A stretch of DNA of 64,000 nt from Meandrina meandrites (GCA_963693305.1 OY855906.1:21316161-21380160), one strand, 5' to 3'. Counted from the stretch's first letter, positions 31,677-44,287 are shown. A program made the numbers and translations. The notes: a model not told the origin generated them from the letters alone.

Positions 31677-32225
31677 AGTGAGAATGCAGTTATAAGGACA
31701 GTTTTTATGTTACACTGATTTGTTGCATTATCTGCAGTATTTATTGTCAAATTTTTTTTTTCATTCGCATTTATTTAATCGATTACTTGACACCACATAC
31801 AAAAAAAAATTATAAAAAAATAATAATTACAAGATTGTAGACAATTACAAGACTAACGACAAGAAAAAAAATTACAACGCTCATAGTACTTTCCTACTTA
31901 CACTATACATACAATTAAACGAACAATGCTAACGACAAGAAAAAGCAGTTACAACACTGACGACTGCATTCCCTATTTTTGCACTTATTACTAGTTGCTA
32001 ATACAATACTTAAAAACTTAAACTAAATCGCGAAGATCAGGAATTGGCCTCCCAGATTTTAGCTAGTAACTAAATTGATTTAATTGATTTTTTCAATAGG
32101 TTATTGATCGGTCAAGGTGGTCAAAAGTTTTTCCCATTTTTTATGGTGTGAGATAAGTTTATTTCTCCTCCTCACTATGTAGAGCTCGATGCTGAGGACA
32201 CGTTTTAACCGGGCAATAAAACCAT

Positions 32226-33627
32226 TTAAGGTGGTACCCTGGAGTTTGACAGGTCCGTTTTGGATGGAAATTTCTCAAAATTAAGAGAAGTTGTTGAAGT
32301 AAAAACATATCAGGTCAAGACAACTTAAGTTAAGCTTCAGAAAAACTGATGTTTGAGGTGACAATTTTCACACCTCAGGTGACACACCCCATTTGAATTG
32401 CAGGCTCAAAATTTAGAAATTTTCGTTTTACGGCTTTCTTTTCAAAAGCTGGTCAAAATGAAATGTAGGAGTCTATTCCTATACAGAAAACGAAAAATCC
32501 TACGGGAGCCCAGAGCGGAATGCCGCATCTTGCCTCAGATATCGAGTTTTAAAGTAAAAAATACGTGCTGATAATTTACGCGGCGCTTACATCGCGAAGA
32601 AAACTCCTTTTGCTCCGGGCTCTCGTGAAAAGTTTCTCTTACACCATAACAACAAACCACGCAAATTTCATTCAGATACGATAAATCTACAACTTTATTC
32701 TTAAAATACCTTTCAGTGCAGTCTGTGTAGGTCCTTACATTGTGGTAGCTTCTCGCCGATATCGCATCATAAGATCGTGTTTTATCGGACGACATTTTGA
32801 AATCTTCTTATAAAACCGCTGTTCGAAGTGTTTGTGGCAACAGATGACCGATTACAGCGCAAAGAATGCCGAAAATGTACGATCTTGTCCGTCCTTTGAC
32901 TAACTTCAACATGGCGGCGTAAACAATTACGTAATGCATAGCAACGGTGTGATTTTGAGACCTCGGCTAATGGGCACAGCGGATAATAGGCGTACTGAGT
33001 TACTGCGCACGTATCCCGTACAGAATCTCATGCTGGGCGGCACATTCTTGCGGTGTTGTGTAAATATAATGTCACGAGTCCAAAAAACAAAATAAACCAT
33101 GATATAGCCATTAAATGCAGCCAAAATACCAAGGAACTACACAAAGGACGTGAGTTAAGTTTATTTCTGCCATCAACTTTGAATTCAAGACGCGTAAATT
33201 GCTCTAAAGGACTGATTTTGGCTTATAGTCGATATTTCACAATGATCGATAGTGTAACACAATGCCGCTTTCTAAATCACGTTCGTCCGGTATGATGATC
33301 GTCATTTAGCTTCTTTTGTAGACTATTTTGCAGACACTTTCACAGGAAAGCTACAGCGGACCTGAACTTGTGTCTTCCAAGATGTAGCAAAGCTTTTCAG
33401 CGGCAAAAGCAGCCTCAAATCAACCATTGGTGCGTGTCACACAATAAATTCAATATGGCGGCGCAAAGCGCCAGCTTAGCAACCAACTTTAGGCTTTAAT
33501 TATTCCGCACATAGCCAGAATGGATCGCTTATCTCTTGGTATTGTGAATAAATCTATGTTATCTTTGAAATCCTTAAATGTTTTGATATGTTTCATTTTT
33601 GAGCCAAACTCCAGTGTACCACCTTAA
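32226..33627. mobile_element. TTAA-flanked DNA element, 1394 bp
   Basis: TTAA stands on both sides (32226-32229 and 33624-33627). The termini GGTGGTACCCTGGAGTTTG and its complement (one mismatch) form inverted repeats. LINE coding sequence reads straight across a single TTAA when the insert is ignored. No transposase frame is visible, so it is non-autonomous. Confidence 0.85.
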
Positions 33628-34644
33628 TGAAGGGAGTTTTCCATTGCATTTTCTTGTGTAGAGATAGTATTTTCCCAATAATAAAATGTGGTTAATCAAA
33701 GAGAAATCTTCAAATTTTCCAAAAATCAAGTCAGTTGACTCTATTTGAATATTTTTGTCTTTAAGCCAGGAAAGGAAATGCTTCCAGAATTCAGATGAAG
33801 ATTTACAAAGGAAGAGTAAGTGCTCGAGGGATTCTGATTCTTCTTGACAAAAGGTGCAGCTTGGAGATTGTGCCAGACCGAAGCGACAAAGTTTTTCGTT
33901 AGTAAAGACGATATTGTTTAGAACTTTGTATTGAAATTCTCTGATTTTTGACTCAATTGTAACACGAAATGGAAGGGAGTAGACCTTTTCCCAATTTAAA
34001 ATTGTGTCTGGGTACTCTGCCGATAACTTTTGTTTAGCTGTTGGAGGGACTTGTTTTCTTCTCGAGAAAGTTTCATAGATTTTTTTGGCAGTGGCATCAC
34101 TGATAGGGATAGAGCTACTTTTCAATTTTAAAAGACGTATACAAGGGAGGGGATGAGTCGATTTTGGGCTGGTGGAAGTTTGTAATGTTCTTTTCCATTC
34201 CGCTGGAAGGGAATGCACCATGCCCATAATAAAAAAACGTTGCTCAGGAGAGAGTTGAACGTCAGCAATTTCATGTAAGAAGACATTGTTCTCATTTATT
34301 AGGTCCCCAACTTTAAGAATACCGACCCTTATTAAGTCATTCCTACAGACTGACATATTTTTGATGCATATTAACTTGTTGTTCCAAATTATTTCATTCA
34401 CAATATCATGATATGTGGCAGGTGGGCTACCATTAAGAGTTGACCATGCGTCAAGGCATTCCTTGTAGTATTTCGGTAGGTGTGTATCTTTAAGTTTTGC
34501 AGTATTAAAATTGCAGTGGAGAAGAAAGCTCCCCCCAAAAGGTGAAATATAACTATTTAAAAACCGTTTCCAAGTACTCGGGTAAACGTCAAGGAATTTT
34601 TTTAAACAAATTACACGTTGGGCACTAATATCACTACCAATCAC
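33574..34644 (-). pseudogene. LINE C-terminal segment between two insertions
   Basis: The 3' part of the second LINE's ORF2 occupies the gap between the 1.39-kb TTAA element and the 4.2-kb array-bordered insertion. The frame is open for about 330 codons. It includes LNWEKVYSLPFRVTIES and the zinc knuckle CRFGLAQSPSCTFCQE..SLEHLLFLC. Its final codons run into the TTAA insertion. Confidence 0.75.
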
Positions 34645-35110
34645 AGTTTGATGAAAAATCCATTAAAAAATCGTGAAATACCCATGAACCCATTTTTCAT
34701 GGTCATGAAAATAGAGATTTTCATTTTCATGGTCTTCTTCAAGCCCATGAATTTTCCATAAAATTTGAATTGATATAATTCATGACCCATGAAAAAAAAA
34801 TCATGGCCATGAAGAAACATTCTATGGCCATGAAAAATTTAATGGGGCATGAAATTACCATGAAATCTGAAGAGATAAATTTCACAAACCATGAAAAAAA
34901 TCCATGGCCATGAAAAACTTGGAACACACCAAAGTTAGGTCATGAAATTTCCATGAAATGTAAAGTTGAAATTTCATGACCCATGAAAAGAGTGATCTTC
35001 TTGAGTATTGAATTTCACAGGTCATGAATTTTCCATGAAAGTATGCTTTTAGATATGACGTATGTTCTAAATGCCCCCATGATTATCAACGAACCATGGG
35101 TCATGAAAAT
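34640..35110. repeat. Left CATGAAA array
   Basis: At least fifteen imprecise copies of CATGAAA/TTTCATG are interspersed with CATGGCCATGAA-type palindromes and AT-rich spacer. It mirrors the array at 38310-38830. Confidence 0.7.
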
Positions 35111-37264
35111 TATGATAAGATATAAGACAATAAACAGGTGAGTTATATCTTGGCCTGGAGTAATATTATTTCACAAGTTAATAAAATCACTCTAAAAAAA
35201 CAAATAATCTTTTTTTTTTCTGTTTACCAGGTACCACTTTGAGTTTGTTTTTAACTAAAATACAAAATGCTTCTGATTAAATTCCACTACATATCAGTTT
35301 AATGTCTATTTAATCAATGAGTTATAGTTTTTCATCTAAAATAGATGTACTATATATTCTTATCAACTGGAGGAAGAGAGTAAATAGAAGTTAATTCTTA
35401 GTTCTACTTAAATTCTTTTTTCACAAGTTTGAATCAATAAACTTCATCTATATTCTATTAAAAATATATAATTATATGCTTTTACTGTTGTGGATAACTT
35501 TTATTATATTTGAAAAATGGAATGACAAAAGACAACCATAAAACGCTGCGTACAAAGACACATTCGGTTTCTTCAAATCTAAGAGTGTTACATTGGTATT
35601 AGTGGCAAAAAAGAAGAACTTAAAAATAAATTTCTCTCTTGAGCACTGTCTTCATCCTGAAAATTAAACACAGAAAGATATTCGTTTTTGAAGTTTTATA
35701 TCTTCAATATCATGTGACTTAAATGGAGGAGCTTTAATTGCTTTCACCAATTCGGATTTGAAGTATTACTCTTGTGCGAGTGTCTTATCTTGTACAGTTC
35801 GCAAGAAACCACCAAGAAACTCCACATCCTAAATATCTTTGATTTCCAGTGAATAGGTAAAATCGTTTTCAGTGTCAATAGGTTTCACAGCATTTGTAAT
35901 TCAAGGTGCAAAGATTTCACTTTACCTGTTGGAAAGCTGCGGCCTGAACATTTCTCTAAAAGAAGACGAATATGCCGCAACAGTTCTTGGGGTATCATAA
36001 TTTCTTCATGTATTCTTGGTCAATGATCGTTTTCTTCCCGATGAAACACCAAGCCTTCCATCTTGACAAGAATTTGATTTGATTGGAATAACCACTGTCA
36101 TCTTTAAATGATTTCTCAATATTTTCTAGCTTAAAAAAGTGTATAAAATGAGTGAAAGCCTGTGTTTCTCTCTTCTGAAAATTGAATACAGCAGCACTTT
36201 GGTCCGCCATATTGATTCTGTCCCATGATGGTTTGGAAAATGTGGTAAAATGACTCCTTTTGACCAGCGGATTACCACTCCAAATAGTCGTTTTTTCGGG
36301 CGCGCATATTTTGAAGTGCAGTTTGAATCAATATGTCCCTAGCAATTTCAGCTGTTTTTGGCATGGAATTCCCTTCAAAATGATATGTACAGGATCAAAT
36401 AAGGATCACAATTGCTTCACAGAAAGGAAGGCAAGTTAAGGACAAGTAAGAACATTAGTGATGTTCGTAGTTTAACATTTAAATTGCTCAACTGTTGACA
36501 TGCTTATACCCTGGAGCAGATCGACTTGAAACACAACATTTTTGGCACTGATTCCTTGTCATTTTTATTTAGTTGAAAGACTAGAAAAATGCCCCTGCTC
36601 CTTGAATGTTTAGAAGGCATATTAGAAAATTATACACAATCACTGGTGGGCGGTCTGCTTTTGTAGTGAGATTGAATTGATTTAAACGTACAATGATTTT
36701 AAGCGATTAAATGATTAAATGTTTCAAGACTTACAAGTATTACAGACCCCTCAAACAATCAATTTGATTCTGTGTTTCTTTTTGTCTTATTACAGCATTT
36801 GTACTACCAGAACAACTAATGAATAGCACACAGTACAGTTGTAACTTGAAGTTGGTCAACAAACTGCTATAAGCTTATGCCTAATATAAAAGCTAAGTGT
36901 AAAAGCCTGTTAACAAAAAATCAATTTTATCAGATTTTATGAATTTTGTGTTAATCTGAACTGGTGGGAATTTTTTGAAATATCAGCTTCTCTTTAGAAA
37001 CCATTCAATTCTGTGTTGTATTGTTTTCTTCCTTTCAAGAATAGCTTTAACTTATAAAGCAGTTACATTTTCTGTTATCATCATTATAGATTGTTAAAAC
37101 AATCAATAAACATTTCATTGAGAAAACATTTCGCTGGTGCAGATAGAGTGATTTTATTTACCATGAAACAATATCTACTAGCTAGAAAACAAACAGTTTT
37201 AGAGAGCTGTAGGATGTATTACTTCAATGTGGATGAGTACCTAAGTTTTTATTTCATATATTGT
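35111..37264. other. Interior of the array-bordered insertion
   Basis: A 71-codon minus frame at 35995-36210 (MADQSAAVFNFQKRETQAFT) starts in good context (AATATGGCGGAC), but has no known domain and is not called as a gene. Otherwise AT-rich, no exon supported. Confidence 0.35.
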
Positions 37265-38313
37265 TTAAGGTAGTTGCACCGGCAAAATTTCGTATTTTTG
37301 TTTTCCCCAATTTTCTTTCTTATCATGTTCCTTAATGCTCCTATTTTATAGGATATATCGATTTTGGGACAAAATACACACGAGGAGGCGAGAACGGTGA
37401 AGTTAAAATTTGGCAATTTCCCGGAAGTCAATAGTATTTCCGAGTGAGGAACTGAGTCGGTTGTAAGCCTCTTTGTCCATTTCTTGGCTTTTCTCGACGA
37501 TATTTCCTATCCGATAGCTGCTTTAGGACGTTGTTTTGATTGTTCAAGCACCATTTGCTTTCCATACGCCATATTGGATTTGAAACTTGTCCCTAGTCCT
37601 CAAAAGTCAATGTTCGAGAAACCGGAAGTCTGGGACGAGTGCCGCACCTAGCAACAGATAAACAAGCAAAGGTTTTGAGGTCTGCAGACCTTTTAAACAG
37701 CGGAAATTCCATCCAAAATGGCGGCATTGAACACGAAGCGCTTCGAACTCTTCAATAACATAGATTTTGCCGGATTTTTCGCGGAATCTTCGCCACAATG
37801 GACTTTAATTTGACTTTCTTGCTAAGCAGGGTTTCACAAAATCCCATTTTATTCTGGAATGATCAAACATTTTCGAATGAAATTTGGCATGTAGTTCGTA
37901 CTAGTGAAAGACTACAATCCTGTGCTTGGCACACGAGCAAGCATCAAAACTGTCCGTATAGTGGCCGCAGATGTTCAAGGTAAAAACAATTGCTGATATC
38001 TTTTTGACAAATTTTAATATCCGATTTTGCAAGCACAGATTTTTGTGTTATTTGATGAGGAATCGAAATAAACTTTAATGATTGCCAAATAACTAAATTG
38101 CTGCAGGAAAAACTTTAAAATGTTAAGATACGCTGTTGTTAATAAAGTTAATTATTAACATGAAAAGGTGTCATTGTGTCAAAAAAAATGTTGACAACTC
38201 ATTCACCAGATAACAATGACTGTGTGTGGCAGGTTTGAAGAATTTTGGATGAAAATATCCATGTTTCTAGTATGGTCAAAAATGCACTAAATTTGCCAGT
38301 GCAACTACCTTAA
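37265..38313. mobile_element. TTAA-flanked DNA element, 1041 bp, nested
   Basis: TTAA flanks both ends (37265-37268 and 38310-38313). The terminal inverted repeats are GGTAGTTGCACCGGCAAAA on the left and the complement of GGTAGTTGCACTGGCAAA on the right. The first bases resemble those of the 1394-bp element (GGTGGTAC..), suggesting related transposition machinery. It carries no transposase. Confidence 0.85.
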
Positions 38314-38830
38314 TGGACTTTTAATGGAACTTTCATGGTGTGCAGTAGTAACCATTTACCCCATGAAAGTAACAGGGAACCAGATTTCATGGGCCATAAT
38401 AATGTCGTGAAAAGGCCATGAAAGTAACGGGAAAATTTTAATGGGCCATTAAAAACGTCCAGTTAACAGGGTTTTCATGGGCCATGAATTTTCCATCCCA
38501 TTAAATTACCATGAATTTTCACACCATGAAAATCTGGTGGTGAGTTTCATGGCTTGCTTTTCTAGCCATGAAAATCCCATTAAATTACATTTCATGACTC
38601 ATTAAAGTTTAATGGCTTTTTCATGCATTTTTAATGATTTTTTCCCCCAGGCAGTAAATTTCATGGGCCATGAAGTGGATCTTTTTAAGAGGATTTTCAT
38701 GGCATTTTTCATGGTGTTACCCCATGAAAAATCCTTGAGTTAGCCCATGAAAAACCTGTTAAAAACTCATGAAAATCTTGTGATTTTCCCATTAAAATAT
38801 TCACAAGATTTTAATGGGTTTTGGTTTCCT
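38310..38830. repeat. Right TTTCATG/CATGAAA array
   Basis: A dense succession of TTTCATGG, CCATGAAA, AATGGGCCAT and TTTTAATGG phrases in both orientations over about 500 bp. It forms the right border of the 4.2-kb insertion. Confidence 0.7.
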
Positions 38831-38942
38831 AGTGAATCATTGACTCTATATCAAGCATTTTCAATCCACCATTTTCGATATCCGAAATGAGCGCACAGCG
38901 CTTTACTTTGTCTTTCCCATTCCATATAAAATTATAGATAAT

Positions 38943-39726
38943 CAGGGTCCGAAATTGCGACTCACTGGTCGCCAATGCGATCAAAGATTGAGTGTTGGCG
39001 ACCAGAATTTTAAAAATGGTCGCCAGTAGGCGACTAACAATTTGTCCCTTCGGCATTTGAAATTCCAAGGTAAAAAGGCTTTTGTTAAAAGAAAACATAA
39101 AGCTCTCGTGGACAATTGTAGTAAAACGAAGCGATGATTCTACGATCGCCATATTTACCCGGCGCCATATTGATTCAGCGGCTTCTACCATTACGGATAC
39201 CGCGGGCGAAAACGTTGCGTGGCGAAATCGTTTTCGTTCTGTTTCGGCAAAGAACATATCCTTTAGTTGCACACTTAGTTGAATCTATACAAGGGCCCAC
39301 ATATGTCTTATACACAGAACTTAACAGGATACCAGCATATTTTCAGCTACATGGAAATAATAAGAGAAAGAAATCTGAAGCCGCCACAAGAACGTTGACA
39401 AACACGCTCATTTAGATGTGACTTTGTTACCGTTGCACGGTTTTTGTGAGTTTCTCCTTTAATAGCTGTATGTATATTGCGTTAAATGAGAACATTTTGT
39501 TGAAAGTTTATTTTTTTTGCTTTACTGTAAATTAAGGTAAATTATACCCTGGGTTCCAGAGGGATTGTTTTCATTGGTTTGCGGCGAAGACGCGATCGTG
39601 GCATGGCACGCAAGAAACCAAAATAAAACACTTGTCTTTGGCGACCAAACCCTTCTATTTGGCGACCAAAATTTTTAGGTTAGTCGCCAGTTGGCGCCCT
39701 TAGGAAAAAGTTAATTTTGAACCCTG
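38943..39726. mobile_element. 784-bp CAGGG element with ATAAT target duplication
   Basis: The ends are CAGGGTCCGAAATT on the left and the complement of CAGGGTTCAAAATT on the right. ATAAT precedes (38938-38942) and follows (39727-39731) it. LINE coding restores exactly across one ATAAT. The interior repeats TGGTCGCCA and TAGTCGCCAGTTGGCG. No transposase is present. CAGGG ends resemble hAT elements, but the 5-bp duplication does not, so the superfamily is open. Confidence 0.8.
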
Positions 39727-41879
39727 ATAATCGAGTTGGCTTCCTTAACGAGAGCGTTTGGTATTGAGATAACTGACGCTTTAAACAAGAGCTTTCGAAT
39801 GGCAAAAGTTTTTACAATTTGAATCTTGCCTAGAATAGATAAATTCCTCCATTTCCACATATGAACTGATTTTTTAATTGATTTAAGGGTTTGCCGAAAA
39901 TTTAGTTCGTTTATTTGTTTTTCATCATACCCAAAGAAGACGCCTAGTATTTTGATAGCTTGGCAAAGGTTGTGTTGAGCGAATTCCCTTTCCTGAAGGG
40001 AGATGTTCCCAAGGGCTAGAATCTCAGTTTTTTCATGATTTACACATAATCCAGAGCACAGGAAACAGGTCATGTCATCCGCAGAAAGAGATAATTTAGT
40101 AATCTCGCCGCCAATTTTAAAACCTTTAATCAAGTCGTCACTTCTAATTTTGATAGCCAGAGTTTCGATAGCGATTATAAAAAGATAAGGTGAGAGCGGG
40201 TCGCCCTGCCTAACTCCTCTTTTCAAAGGGAATGGACCCGTTGAAAATCCGTTGTTTAGTACGCAGCTTGAAACATTGCTATAAAGTACTCGTATCCATT
40301 GAATGAATGAAGGACCGAAATTAAACTTATGCAGTGTTCTAATTAGAAAATTAAAATTGAGTGTGTCAAATGCCTTTTCGAAATCAATTGCGACTAAAAT
40401 TCCCGATACACCTTTCTGTTTGGTAGATTCTACTAAATCGTCTATTGTTCTTACCGCATCAAAAATCGATCTGCCTTTGACAAATGCACTTTAATCGGGA
40501 TGAATTATAGTGGGCAAGACTTTTTCCATACGTTTGGCTAAAACTTTAGAAGCTATCTTAGCGTCAACGTTTATCAAGGAAATGGGTCGCCAATTTTTGA
40601 CAAGTCGTTTATCCTTACCCTTCTTCTCTATTAAAGTAATAATAGCTTGCTTCTGGGTATTTGAGAGTTCACCGAATTCAAAAGCATAATTAAGGCTATC
40701 AACAAGTAATGTTCCAACTAAAGGCCAAAAGGCCTGGTAGAATTCGATCGACAAACCGTCATTACCCGGTGTTTTGTTTTTAGGGAAAGTGCTCAAAACA
40801 TTAAAACATTCGTTGTAGCCCAGCTTTCCTTCACAGTTTTCCTTTAATTCTTCTCTCAATATTAGAATTATCCAGGAAAGTGGAAGCTGATGAATCCAAT
40901 GGGCCGCCCCTGTTGCTGTCATAAAGATCCGTGTAGAAGGACTCCAGCTCCTTCATAATTTTTTTAGGATTATTTGTTATTTTCCCTCCAGAGGTGAAAA
41001 TTTTGCGAACACTACATTTTTTCTTGTTTGATCTCTCTAAATTAAGGAAGTATTTGTTGTTTTTTTCACCGAGTTCGTACCAATTTGCACGTGAGCAGAT
41101 AATCGCGCCTTGTGTAATGTAGTCGTAAATGTGATCATATTCCGCCTGAAGAACTTCGAGTTCTTCCAAATTTTTTTCTGAAGGGTCCTGATCACATTTT
41201 TCTGTACAGGTTTTTAAACTTTCTTCCAAACGGTTGAGCGTCTCTCTCTTCTTGCGAGCTTTTGCTTTACTGTAAGTTATTGTATATTGTCTTATTTTAT
41301 ACTAAATTAAATCCCATAAAACTCGTTTATCCTTAACCACTTCGAATTCTTCAAGCCAATTTTTATATTCATTATGCAGAGAGTCGCAGTATTCTTGGTC
41401 ATCTACTAGCGTGGCGTTAAATTTCCAAAAGCCTGGACCCCCCTCGCCTTCATCGAGACCGTTAATCGATAGCATTATTGCAGAATGATTGGAACGAATT
41501 GCTGTTGTTATGTCTGCCGAGTCAATCTCTTCCTGTAAGTCGTTACTAATGAGCCAGAAATCTAGGCGTCGTTGAATTGGTGATTTCTGATGCCAAGTTA
41601 ATCGCGATTCGTGGGGATGGCGAACATGCCAGATGTCTGCTAGATCATTTTCAATCATAATATCTTCCACACATTTAACTGATTCCTTCCGTTTTTTTGT
41701 GCCCCCATGCCCATCAAGATCTTGATCAAATATAATATTGAAATTGTCAAATATTTTCATTATTTATTATCTGATACATTATAAATCAGTTTCTACATTA
41801 TACCATTTTAAAACGTTCACCCTGTTTTGGATTCATTTACCACCTTATCCAAATTGCCTTTATGTTTTTTCTTGAGAAT

Positions 41880-42297
41880 CCATGGATCCAGTAAATTTTC
41901 ACACAGTATTTAGCATGTTGAATGTAGACCAGCAGAAGAGACTACGCACTCAAGTTTTGTCACCACACATCCTGCAAAACACATCAAGGTCGTCTTCAAC
42001 AACGCCACCCGCCAACTTTCAAGAAAACACTACCGATGAGTTGTTGTGTCGCAGTAAACCACAGACTGCTGCGCAGAAATATTTCAAGGTAAGTTTAAAC
42101 CAGAGACCTCACCTCTGAACCCAAGGAAGTTCCCCATGGGGACTCTATGGTGACCATTGACAATGATCAGATTGTGCAACGAAAATGGAAAGTCAAAGTG
42201 GGTCAAAACGCAAGAATGAGTGTGGTGACAAGTGTTTGTCAGGCCAAGATTGACAGTACAGATTCCTTGCAAACAAGAAGAGATCTTGCACCAAGGT
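41880..42297 (+). pseudogene. Possible N-terminal exons of an unknown protein
   Basis: The ATG at 41882 begins MDPVNFHTVFSMLNVDQQKR, open to a donor-like AAG|GTAAGT near 42089. Only about 15 bases later, another frame reads well (LTSEPKEVPHGDSMVTIDND..) to a donor AAG|GTAATAC at 42297. A 15-base intron is implausible, so a frameshift around 42090-42110 is likely. No domain is recognised. It may be one gene with the exon at 42685-42774. Confidence 0.4.
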
Positions 42298-42684
42298 AAT
42301 ACAAGTGTTTTAGTATCAAGTGCCGTCATTGTAAAAGGTTTTTAACCAGCCGTTACAACAAAGTTATCACCTGTAGCAGTCAAATAACTATGTGAGTGTA
42401 ATGTAGCACCAATGTACCAATAGGAAGACATCTTCACCCATAACAGTCATGTCAGGTCAACCGTAACAGTTTTAATGACAGGCCTGTTATCAAACATTGA
42501 ATAAGCCAATTAGTTGTTGTAGTCATGAGTGGTAGTTGTAATGTAATTAATTGCTTAAATACTTTTTCAAATTTGACTAAAGGCATGCATCTACATTTAC
42601 ATTCACCTTATGAATGAAACATAACAATATGTTTTATACAGAGGTGCATGTTTTTGCTAACGTAATTCTGTCATTCCACACCAG

Positions 42685-42774
42685 TGCAAAGCCAAGAAGA
42701 TGAAGTTCTGCACAACCAAATCAGAAAGGAAATCCAGTTTACTGAGGTGATGGAGGAGTTACCGTGGAGAGAGG
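42685..42774 (+). CDS. Short exon-like segment
   Basis: After the acceptor ACACCAG, 30 codons read QSQEDEVLHNQIRKEIQFTE then VMEELPWRE, ending at GAG|GTACAT. It is acidic and helical. Plausible continuation of the exons at 41880-42297; no family assigned. Confidence 0.35.
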
Positions 42775-43882
42775 TACATTTAACATAGCCAGTGCTAATT
42801 CTTATCTGAATAATATTGTGAAAACCGAGAGAAAGCATTGAGACACTCAACATGGATGATCTGTCTGGTCAATATGATGGGCTTCACACACTGTTTTATC
42901 CGATCAATCTTTACCCTGATTTGGGGCAGAGAGAACTGCAATGTGTTCAGGCCACATGTTTACATTTGAAGTATTGTAACGTTATCTAGGGCCTGGTTCC
43001 ACAAACTAAACAAAGTGCCAGGTAGAAGGTTGTCCTGGATGATGGGATCCACTGATCTCTTTTGATTATACTTCAATCGGAAAACAATTCCGGAAATTAC
43101 TTCAATGATAGTATGATTTAGGTAAAAATGTATAGTTGTTCATAAACATAATTATCACCATTTGCAAATGATTTAAGTGCTACTGAAACAAATTTTCATA
43201 AAATCATAAAGTTTCAACCTTGCTAACAAGTGTTATCAACTTTTTTTCGCTAATGGTTTGCGAAACCTGCTTTTTTTGTTTATTGTTTCCAAGAAAGAAA
43301 GCGTGACATTGTTGAGGTTTGACATTCACTGATTTTCAGATAATTATACAAATTAATTCAAATTCCTTGGCCTGGCAAAAACATTGCCAGGTATATTTCT
43401 ACGATATAACCCATGTAAGTTCTAAACTATTCAGCTTCCACTTTACCCTATTGTTTTGCTTTTTCTTGACTTAAATTCCTTGATCCGTATTAACAGCACA
43501 TATTGTTTTTGTTTGCGGTAAATAAAAAATGAAACACTGTTTACACAACAAAGAGAATCAGTAGAGAATGTAGAGAATGAGTTAACTTTACACAGGGCCA
43601 TAGCTGCCGAAAGCCCAGCATGACATTGACTGATTGGACAGTTGTCTATACCAAATTTTCACTGTCTTTAAACAGCTTTTTAATTAATATATGTTGTTTA
43701 CCGGCTGGGAGGTCCGTATCGTGAAAGCCCGAGGTCAATTGCTAAAGATCAGTTGAGCGCTTTTGAGATTTCGGGCAGAAAAAACAAGGACAGAGCAATG
43801 ATTGTGGAAGTATGACAAGATTTAATCCAAAGTCGTTACAACAAGACAAATGACATCATTAATGTCATGAATTTCTGCAACA
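42775..43882. other. Intergenic, no gene seen
   Basis: AT-rich sequence without exon support. It is the left flank of the large TTAA element. Confidence 0.35.
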
Positions 43883-44287
43883 TTAAGACTTGGTTTCAGT
43901 AAATATGAACCAGTGAGGTGCAATAGTGAAAAATCAAAAAATCTGAAAAAAATTCACAGTATAGCCCTTGGTGAACTATTACTAGAAATATAGTTTTTAT
44001 TTTGATCCGATTATTATTTTGGGCGTACGGAGGCCATCTTGATTTCGCCGCTCTCGAGCGGTGTTTCAAGGCCTCTCATACCGTACATCGCGAAGACCTC
44101 CATTTCAAAATCAAAACAACTTTCCTCAGAACAACAAAATAATAATGTGAAAGAATAGAGAATGATAGTCATTTTGAGTGGTTATTTTCTTAGTTTGGAT
44201 TAACAAGGAATTTTTAGAAGATTTTTAATTATTTACATTTAGTTTGAGCGATTTCTCACAAGTCAAAATTGACAAAATTCAACGGCC
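43883..44287. repeat. Left terminal inverted repeat (~405 bp)
   Basis: It starts TTAAGACTTGGTTTCAGTAA and ends near TTCAACGGCCAA. It contains an inner palindrome CCGCTCTCGAGCGG (about 44049-44062). It pairs with 50642-51046. Confidence 0.9.

Larger units (their letters stand above)
34626..38831. mobile_element. 4.2-kb insertion bordered by CATGAAA/TTTCATG arrays
   Basis: LINE coding stops at about 34625 and resumes at about 38832. Both borders carry dense degenerate arrays of CCATGAAA and its complement (34640-35110 and 38310-38830), many forming local palindromes such as TTTCATGGCCATGAAA. The interior (35110-37264) has no recognisable transposase. A 1.04-kb TTAA element is nested at 37265-38313. 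Ends look like CTA/TA on both sides, but a target duplication is not certain. Confidence 0.55.
31995..41760 (-). pseudogene. LINE ORF2 in four pieces
   Basis: Endonuclease end: WHVRHPHESRLTWHQ, with SNHSAIMLS. Reverse transcriptase: KTPGNDGLSIEFYQAFW, NWRPISLIN, the RQGDPLSPYLF box and SADDMTCF, where motif C reads ADD. C-terminus: a CTFCQEESESLEHLLFLC zinc knuckle. Breaks besides the insertions are in-frame TAG at 41302-41304, a frameshift between 41229 and 40922, and in-frame TAA at 40491-40493. The last codons (LKRVLSIELYIVRRRNKL) lie left of the TTAA insertion, at about 32105-32225. Identification is firm. Confidence 0.8.
31752..41766 (-). mobile_element. Second L1/Tx1-like LINE, 5'-truncated and split by three insertions
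   Basis: It reads on the minus strand from the endonuclease C-terminus (41760) through reverse transcriptase to a C-terminal zinc-knuckle region and a stop near 32095. A 3' UTR with AATAAA and a poly(A) tail follows (T-run at 31752-31761 on the plus strand). TATTTATT flanks both edges (31737 and 41760), a possible target duplication. Removing the insertions at 32230-33623, 34626-38831 and 38943-39726 leaves about 3.6 kb. The order of insertion is readable because each interrupts LINE coding sequence. Confidence 0.8.

Noticed and set aside
35995..36210. 71-codon frame inside the array-bordered insertion as its transposase
   Set aside because: Far too short and without acidic catalytic motifs; retained only as an observation.
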